Source: Planctomycetaceae bacterium (lineage in GTDB: Bacteria > Planctomycetota > Phycisphaerae > Sedimentisphaerales > Anaerohalosphaeraceae). Taken from it: 64,000 nt of DNA. The position numbers and the translations under genes were made by a program. The notes beneath the pieces were generated by a model. It was not told the DNA's origin. It was given only the letters and a program-made list of their open reading frames with translations, and did not search any database. The stretch is taken from NCBI GenBank assembly GCA_021372945.1, contig JAJFTK010000012.1, forward strand, positions 1 through 64,000. Reading direction: 5' to 3'. Shown one piece after another: positions 60,269 to 64,000 of the stretch. Position 1 is the stretch's first letter. Each line of letters begins with the position of its first letter.

Positions 60269-61305
60269 GCGTTCACCCGAATGAGCGCCTTGATCACACC
60301 GTCGCGATACCCCGCAACCAGATCAAACGCTTCCCTGGTCGCCGCAAAACTAAACGTATGGGTAATCATGTCATCGAGATCGACGCGATGCTGTGCGATC
60401 AGGTCCATCGCTTTGCGGGTGCAATGGTTCTGGCGCCGGACATTGATCAGCGTGATCTCTTTGCGCCGGATCAGGTCAGGGTTAAACGAGATTCGCTCCT
60501 CTCGCGGGATCCCGATGATCATCAGTTTGCCGCCCGGTTTTAAGACTTCGATGGCTTGGTCAAGCGTTTCCTGCTGACCGGCGCATTCGAAGGCGATATC
60601 GAAGCCGTCAGCCTGTCTTTGTCTCATTTGCGCCACGACATCTTCGTTCTCGGGGTTGGCAGCCCAATCCGCGCCGGCCCTTGCTGCCGCAGCGAGCCGC
60701 GCGTCAATTTTTTCCGTCACGAAGATCCCACCCGCCTGCTCGGCACGCGCGGCGGCCAGACAGCTAAGCCCGATGGGGCCTGCCCCCAGGATCGCGGCTG
60801 ATTGGCCTTGCTGAAGACCGGAGCGCTCCACGGCATAAACGCCGATCGCAAACGGTTCGCAAAGGACCGCTTGCTGCAAAGTGATCTGACCATAGGTCGG
60901 AAAACAGCATGCCGCCGGAACCACCATGAATTCACTTAAACAGCCCTCCACCTGACCGGGACACCCAAGAAAACGAAGATGCCGACAGGTATGCGGCCGC
61001 CCGGCCCGACACTGATCGCATTGAGAACAAGAGATCGCCGGTTCAACGGCGACCTGATCGCCCTTCTGGAGACCGCTGACCTCATGGCCGAAGTCGATAA
61101 CGGTCGCCGAGCATTCATGCCCGACGATGAACGGGTACTTGACAACCTGGCTGCCGATGCGACCCGTTTCATAGTAGTGCATGTCGGAACCGCAGACGCC
61201 AATCCACTCCAGGCGGAGCAAGACGTCTGTCGGCTCTTTGATTCGCGCGGTCGCTACTTCGCAGAGCTGCATTTGGCGAATGCCGGTCAACAGTTGAGCT
61301 TTCAT
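60265..61305 (-). CDS. Zinc-dependent alcohol dehydrogenase (polyol dehydrogenase type)
   Basis: A 346-residue medium-chain dehydrogenase. Catalytic zinc ligands lie in VCGSDMHYYETG and VGHECSATV, and the structural zinc set is CSQCDQCRAGRPHTC. NAD binding is at ILGAGPIGLSCL. The closest general type is sorbitol/L-iditol or galactitol dehydrogenase (GSDMHYYETG). AGGAGAG precedes the ATG, and a plausible promoter lies 90 bases upstream. The substrate is not known. Confidence 0.88.
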   Translation of the reverse strand: MKAQLLTGIRQMQLCEVATARIKEPTDVLLRLEWIGVCGSDMHYYETGRIGSQVVKYPFIVGHECSATVIDFGHEVSGLQKGDQVAVEPAISCSQCDQCRAGRPHTCRHLRFLGCPGQVEGCLSEFMVVPAACCFPTYGQITLQQAVLCEPFAIGVYAVERSGLQQGQSAAILGAGPIGLSCLAAARAEQAGGIFVTEKIDARLAAAARAGADWAANPENEDVVAQMRQRQADGFDIAFECAGQQETLDQAIEVLKPGGKLMIIGIPREERISFNPDLIRRKEITLINVRRQNHCTRKAMDLIAQHRVDLDDMITHTFSFAATREAFDLVAGYRDGVIKALIRVNA

Positions 61306-61394
61306 TTAAATAATCTCTCCTGAAAATTAAACCCGCGGGCCAACTCACAGTGATTTCTCTCCATCCGCTGTCAGCCCAGCAGGGATAAGTGCCC

Positions 61395-61422
61395 ATTCTA
61401 ACCCAGTTTGACGTGATTACAA
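61395..61422 (-). promoter_or_regulatory. Candidate promoter of the adh-cinA operon
   Basis: On the minus strand TTGTAA (61417-61422), a 16-base spacer and TAGAAT (61395-61400), 90 bases before the dehydrogenase start. Confidence 0.4.
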
Positions 61423-61572
61423 TTACTTGTTTTTACGAACTGATAAAAGATATTTTATCGCTCTTTATATGCGTACGGAGCACTATACGGTCCGATAAAC
61501 ATCCTAAATAACTACGATAACCGCTGGGTCGGGTGCGGATCTCTGCCAACTCGCAAAAAGTGTACATTTTTC

Positions 61573-61601
61573 TTGAAAATTCCTTGAAAAAAAGCTATAA
61601 T
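61573..61601 (+). promoter_or_regulatory. Promoter of the two-partner secretion operon
   Basis: TTGAAA (61573-61578), a 17-base spacer and a perfect TATAAT (61596-61601). Transcription would start near 61608, giving a 5' leader of about 137 bases. Confidence 0.75.
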
Positions 61602-61744
61602 CACCCAATTATTAGGCAATCCTGAAGGTATGTCGGCCCTTTAGCGCTGCACCTGTGAGACCACCTTGGGACAAGAGCGTAAGACACAGAAGAAAGAATG
61701 GATCGCTATTAACTTAATGGATTAAACAATCCAGGGAGGTAAAA

Positions 61745-63601
61745 ATGACTGTTGAATATGTCATGGAGAGAACAATCGCTGTCTTGCTGATCTGCTTGGT
61801 TGGGGTTTCGGCTCTTACGATGGGAGCGGCTCTTCCTACAAACAAGACTCCCGCGCAGCAGATACTCGAGGAAAAGCAGGCCAGTGAGCAAACTGCCGAC
61901 GAGCGATCCAAGTCTGCCGGCCAGACTCAGCAGGCCGTTATCGAAGACACCACGCCCCGATTTTCCATTCAGTCGATCGAGTTGAGCGGCAACATGCTGA
62001 TCTCGACCGACGTGCTGCTGTCGAATATTCCTGATCTTTACAACGCGCAAAACCTTGCCGCCGGCGAAACCGGAGCCGTGTATGACTTCCGCGGGATCCG
62101 ATCGATCATCGAGACAGGACAACGGCAGCAGGTCAGCGCCCGTACGATCCAAGGCTTCACACAGTATCTTCTTTGGAAATATCAGAAACAGGGGTATGCA
62201 GGCATTTATGTTTATGTCCCCGCGGAGGCCTTTGTTGCCGGTCAGGATCTTTCACAGGGCAGACTGCCCATCCACATTACAGAGGCCGGCATCGCCAGCG
62301 TCGTGGGCCAGTATTACACTGTCAATAATGACCCCGTAGAGAGAGGCTTTTTGCGGAATTCGGCTCTTCTGAACTGGTCCCCTGTCAAAGAGGGAGAACC
62401 GGTCAACCGCAAGAAGCTGGACGATTATCTGAATTTGATGAACCTGAATCCCGACCGTTATGTCTCTGCCGCGGTATCCCGCGGAGAAGAACCTAACAGT
62501 CTGCAAATTCGCTATAATGTCTATGAAGCCTGCCCCTGGCACTACTTCGTACAGGTGGATAATTCAGGAACCGAAGATATCGAATGGACACCCCGGTTTG
62601 GGATCATTAATACCAACCTGCTTGGCTACGATGATAAATTAACGGCCGTTTACCAGGCCGTTCCTGATTCGACGTGGAATGAGGAATATGCCGTGTTCGG
62701 CAGCTATGATTTCCCCATCATGGGTCCACGCCTCCGTTTGAACCTGTTTGCCGGGTATAACGAGTTTGATATCGGAGATTCGCCTCTGGTCAATTTCCTG
62801 GGGCGCGGTATGTTTGCAGGCGGCACGCTCCGCTTCAATCTGCACCAGTATGAAGACTGGTTCTTTGATATCACCGGCTCGCTGAGTTACGAAGAGAGCA
62901 AGATTTCCACATTGTTCGAAGATTTCTTTAATATCGACACCAATCTTCACATGTTCATGGGCGGGTATGGACTTGAGGTTTATCGCACGCTCGACATGAA
63001 GGAAACAGCGTTTTCGGTCAATTACCTGACGCTCCTGGACGGTTCCGACGAGGCGAACTTTACCGCTTCGCGCGGCGCCGACGACGACTTTTCGCTTTAT
63101 ACGACGCGGGCGCGGCATAGCCAGTATCTTGACGCCAGCAAGGTCCATCGCGTTTCGGGAGCCGTGACCTGGATCACGACCAATGACCGGCTGGTGCCTG
63201 CCAAGATGACCACGTTCGGCGGCATGTACACGGTGCGCGGCTACGACGAATCCGAGATCATTGCTGACGAAGGGTTCCTGGCGTCTCTGCAGTATGAATA
63301 CGACCTGGTTCGCAGCGGACAAGTAGCATTGTTTGGAAAGGAAACGGATGAAGATACGCGAAAGCCGTTCCTGCGAAAGCTTGCCCCGCTGGCATTCATT
63401 GATTACGGCCTAGCCCAGATCGAAAGTCCCACCGCCGACGAAACACGGGACCGGGAACTGGCTTCGGTGGGCGGCGGCATCATCACGGAACTGGGCAATA
63501 ACTTCATGGGCACGGTCTATTACGGCTACCCCCTGATCGAAACCGAAGACACGCGAGAGGGGAAGGGTCGGTTAAACGTCGGATTTCTCTTGAGGTGGTA
63601 A
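61745..63601 (+). CDS. Two-partner secretion outer-membrane transporter (TpsB, ShlB/FhaC family)
   Basis: A 618-residue outer-membrane protein that exports a TpsA exoprotein. After a signal sequence (about 10-35) and a Gln/Lys-rich region come POTRA domains (about 75-260; FSIQSIELSGNMLISTDVLL, GQYYTVNNDPVERGFLRNSA). The beta-barrel (about 270-618) carries the family motif VRGY (YTVRGYDESEII), LAPLAFIDYG, and a C-terminal aromatic residue (LLRW) for BAM assembly. GGGAGG lies upstream of the ATG. The TpsA-type gene starts 44 bases later. This is the usual tpsB-tpsA order. Confidence 0.88.
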   Translation: MTVEYVMERTIAVLLICLVGVSALTMGAALPTNKTPAQQILEEKQASEQTADERSKSAGQTQQAVIEDTTPRFSIQSIELSGNMLISTDVLLSNIPDLYNAQNLAAGETGAVYDFRGIRSIIETGQRQQVSARTIQGFTQYLLWKYQKQGYAGIYVYVPAEAFVAGQDLSQGRLPIHITEAGIASVVGQYYTVNNDPVERGFLRNSALLNWSPVKEGEPVNRKKLDDYLNLMNLNPDRYVSAAVSRGEEPNSLQIRYNVYEACPWHYFVQVDNSGTEDIEWTPRFGIINTNLLGYDDKLTAVYQAVPDSTWNEEYAVFGSYDFPIMGPRLRLNLFAGYNEFDIGDSPLVNFLGRGMFAGGTLRFNLHQYEDWFFDITGSLSYEESKISTLFEDFFNIDTNLHMFMGGYGLEVYRTLDMKETAFSVNYLTLLDGSDEANFTASRGADDDFSLYTTRARHSQYLDASKVHRVSGAVTWITTNDRLVPAKMTTFGGMYTVRGYDESEIIADEGFLASLQYEYDLVRSGQVALFGKETDEDTRKPFLRKLAPLAFIDYGLAQIESPTADETRDRELASVGGGIITELGNNFMGTVYYGYPLIETEDTREGKGRLNVGFLLRW

Positions 63602-63645
63602 CCTCAAGGATCGAAGCAGTATAACAATTTAACGAGGGGAATACT

Positions 63646-64000
63646 ATGAAAACTCCAAGCTTTTCTTATGCGCGCCTTGCGCACAAATCCGTCGCCTGTC
63701 TCCTGGCGTTCTGCATGGTCAATTTGCCGGTGTGGGCGTTAAACGCCGGCGATGCCGCTGTATCGGCCGGAACAGCCAACATCACAGCCCCGGCCGCGAA
63801 CACCGTCTCGGTTGAGCTGATCACCAACCGCGCGGTCCTGGACTGGACGCAGATGAACGCGACCAACAGTGAAACCCTGAACTTTAGCCGCGCCGGCGGC
63901 TTTGCCGTGCTCAACCGTGTGGCCTCCGCTGTTGATTTTAACGGCACCCTGAACGGCCAGGGCGGGCGCGTTTATATCCTCAGCCCCAGTATTATCCTGG
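63646..64000 (+). CDS. TpsA-type filamentous haemagglutinin-like exoprotein (5' part only)
   Basis: The reading frame from the ATG at 63646 (AACGAGGGG upstream) runs open to the window edge, giving 118 residues so far. A long signal peptide (about 1-30, ending PVWA) is followed by a TPS N-terminal domain with TLNFSRAGGFAVLNRVAS and the hallmark-like GTLNGQGGRVYILSPSIIL. This domain directs export through TpsB. These proteins are often thousands of residues long, so most of the gene is outside the window. Adhesin, toxin or other function cannot be told from this part. Confidence 0.85.
   Translation, partial: MKTPSFSYARLAHKSVACLLAFCMVNLPVWALNAGDAAVSAGTANITAPAANTVSVELITNRAVLDWTQMNATNSETLNFSRAGGFAVLNRVASAVDFNGTLNGQGGRVYILSPSIIL

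Larger units (their letters stand above)
61306..61744. other. Divergent intergenic region, adh / two-partner secretion operon
   Basis: A 439-base gap with promoters on both strands (see separate entries). Besides them it holds a 7-bp hairpin (61442-61459). The 137-base leader ahead of tpsB ends in a 6-bp hairpin (tggatt/aatcca, 61719-61734) directly before the GGGAGG ribosome site. The leader from about 61608 looks structured (aaggt...acctt arms), but I recognise no known riboswitch; GEMM and B12 types were considered. No gene was seen. Confidence 0.6.

Noticed and set aside
61608..61744. Possible riboswitch in the TPS leader
   Set aside because: The leader could fold, but no conserved core of c-di-GMP, cobalamin, preQ1 or SAM classes could be matched by eye, so only a structured leader is claimed.

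Overview
The window looks like a chromosomal segment of a planctomycete, most likely a Phycisphaerae-type member of Planctomycetota. This is inferred from gene content, not from a marker gene. The pointers are an ECF sigma factor of the Rhodopirellula/Verrucomicrobium type followed by a FecR/NPCBM-like protein, secreted LamG and PEP-CTERM proteins with a dockerin-like tail, many prepilin-like genes, and a bacterial topoisomerase VI B subunit. Base composition is moderately GC-rich and even, and I see no insertion sequence, prophage, CRISPR array or rRNA operon.

Layout. 1-5 kb: a stand-alone corrinoid protein (minus strand) diverges from a fused electron-transfer flavoprotein (EtfB-EtfA in one chain) and an ETF:quinone oxidoreductase. 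5-10 kb: ECF sigma factor, FecR-like regulator, and two secreted proteins that share one N-terminal domain but end differently (dockerin-like versus PEP-CTERM). 10.3-21.9 kb: a complete type II secretion operon on the minus strand, in the order Spy-like protein, GspE, F, G, H, I, J, K, L, M, C-like, D. 22-24.6 kb: a VPxP-type sorting-signal protein, a kinase-like protein, and a glycyl-radical-enzyme activase. 24.6-34.8 kb: glycyl radical enzyme (HypD-like), glutamate dehydrogenase, a large PEP/pyruvate-binding protein fused to a nucleotidyltransferase, tRNA-Arg(ACG), phosphotransacetylase, a stand-alone LigD-type phosphoesterase domain, and a phosphohexomutase. 35-42.8 kb: topoisomerase VI subunit B, SerA, a lipoprotein, a DUF2752 protein, an inositol-monophosphatase-family enzyme, and an exported thioredoxin fusion.

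42.9-59 kb (minus strand) is the most unusual part. It is a second pilus/secretion locus with two PilB/GspE-type ATPases, PilT, PilC/GspF, four tandem GspG-like major pseudopilins, then H-, I-, J- and a giant K-like pseudopilin. It keeps the G-H-I-J-K order of a type II system but has no secretin, no L/M/C (PilM/N/O/P) components and no prepilin peptidase here. Several of its genes carry short dispersed repeats exactly where their leader peptides and start codons lie. 59-64 kb: CinA and a zinc alcohol dehydrogenase (minus), then a two-partner secretion pair (TpsB, and the start of a TpsA exoprotein cut by the window edge).

Taken together the segment is rich in envelope and export machinery: one T2SS, one T2SS-like/pilus system, one two-partner secretion system, and substrates of the PEP-CTERM type. 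It also encodes redox and fermentation enzymes that suggest an anaerobic or facultative carbohydrate- and amino-acid-using lifestyle (glycyl radical enzyme, Pta, GDH, ETF/ETF-QO). All assignments come from reading sequence motifs; no database search was run.
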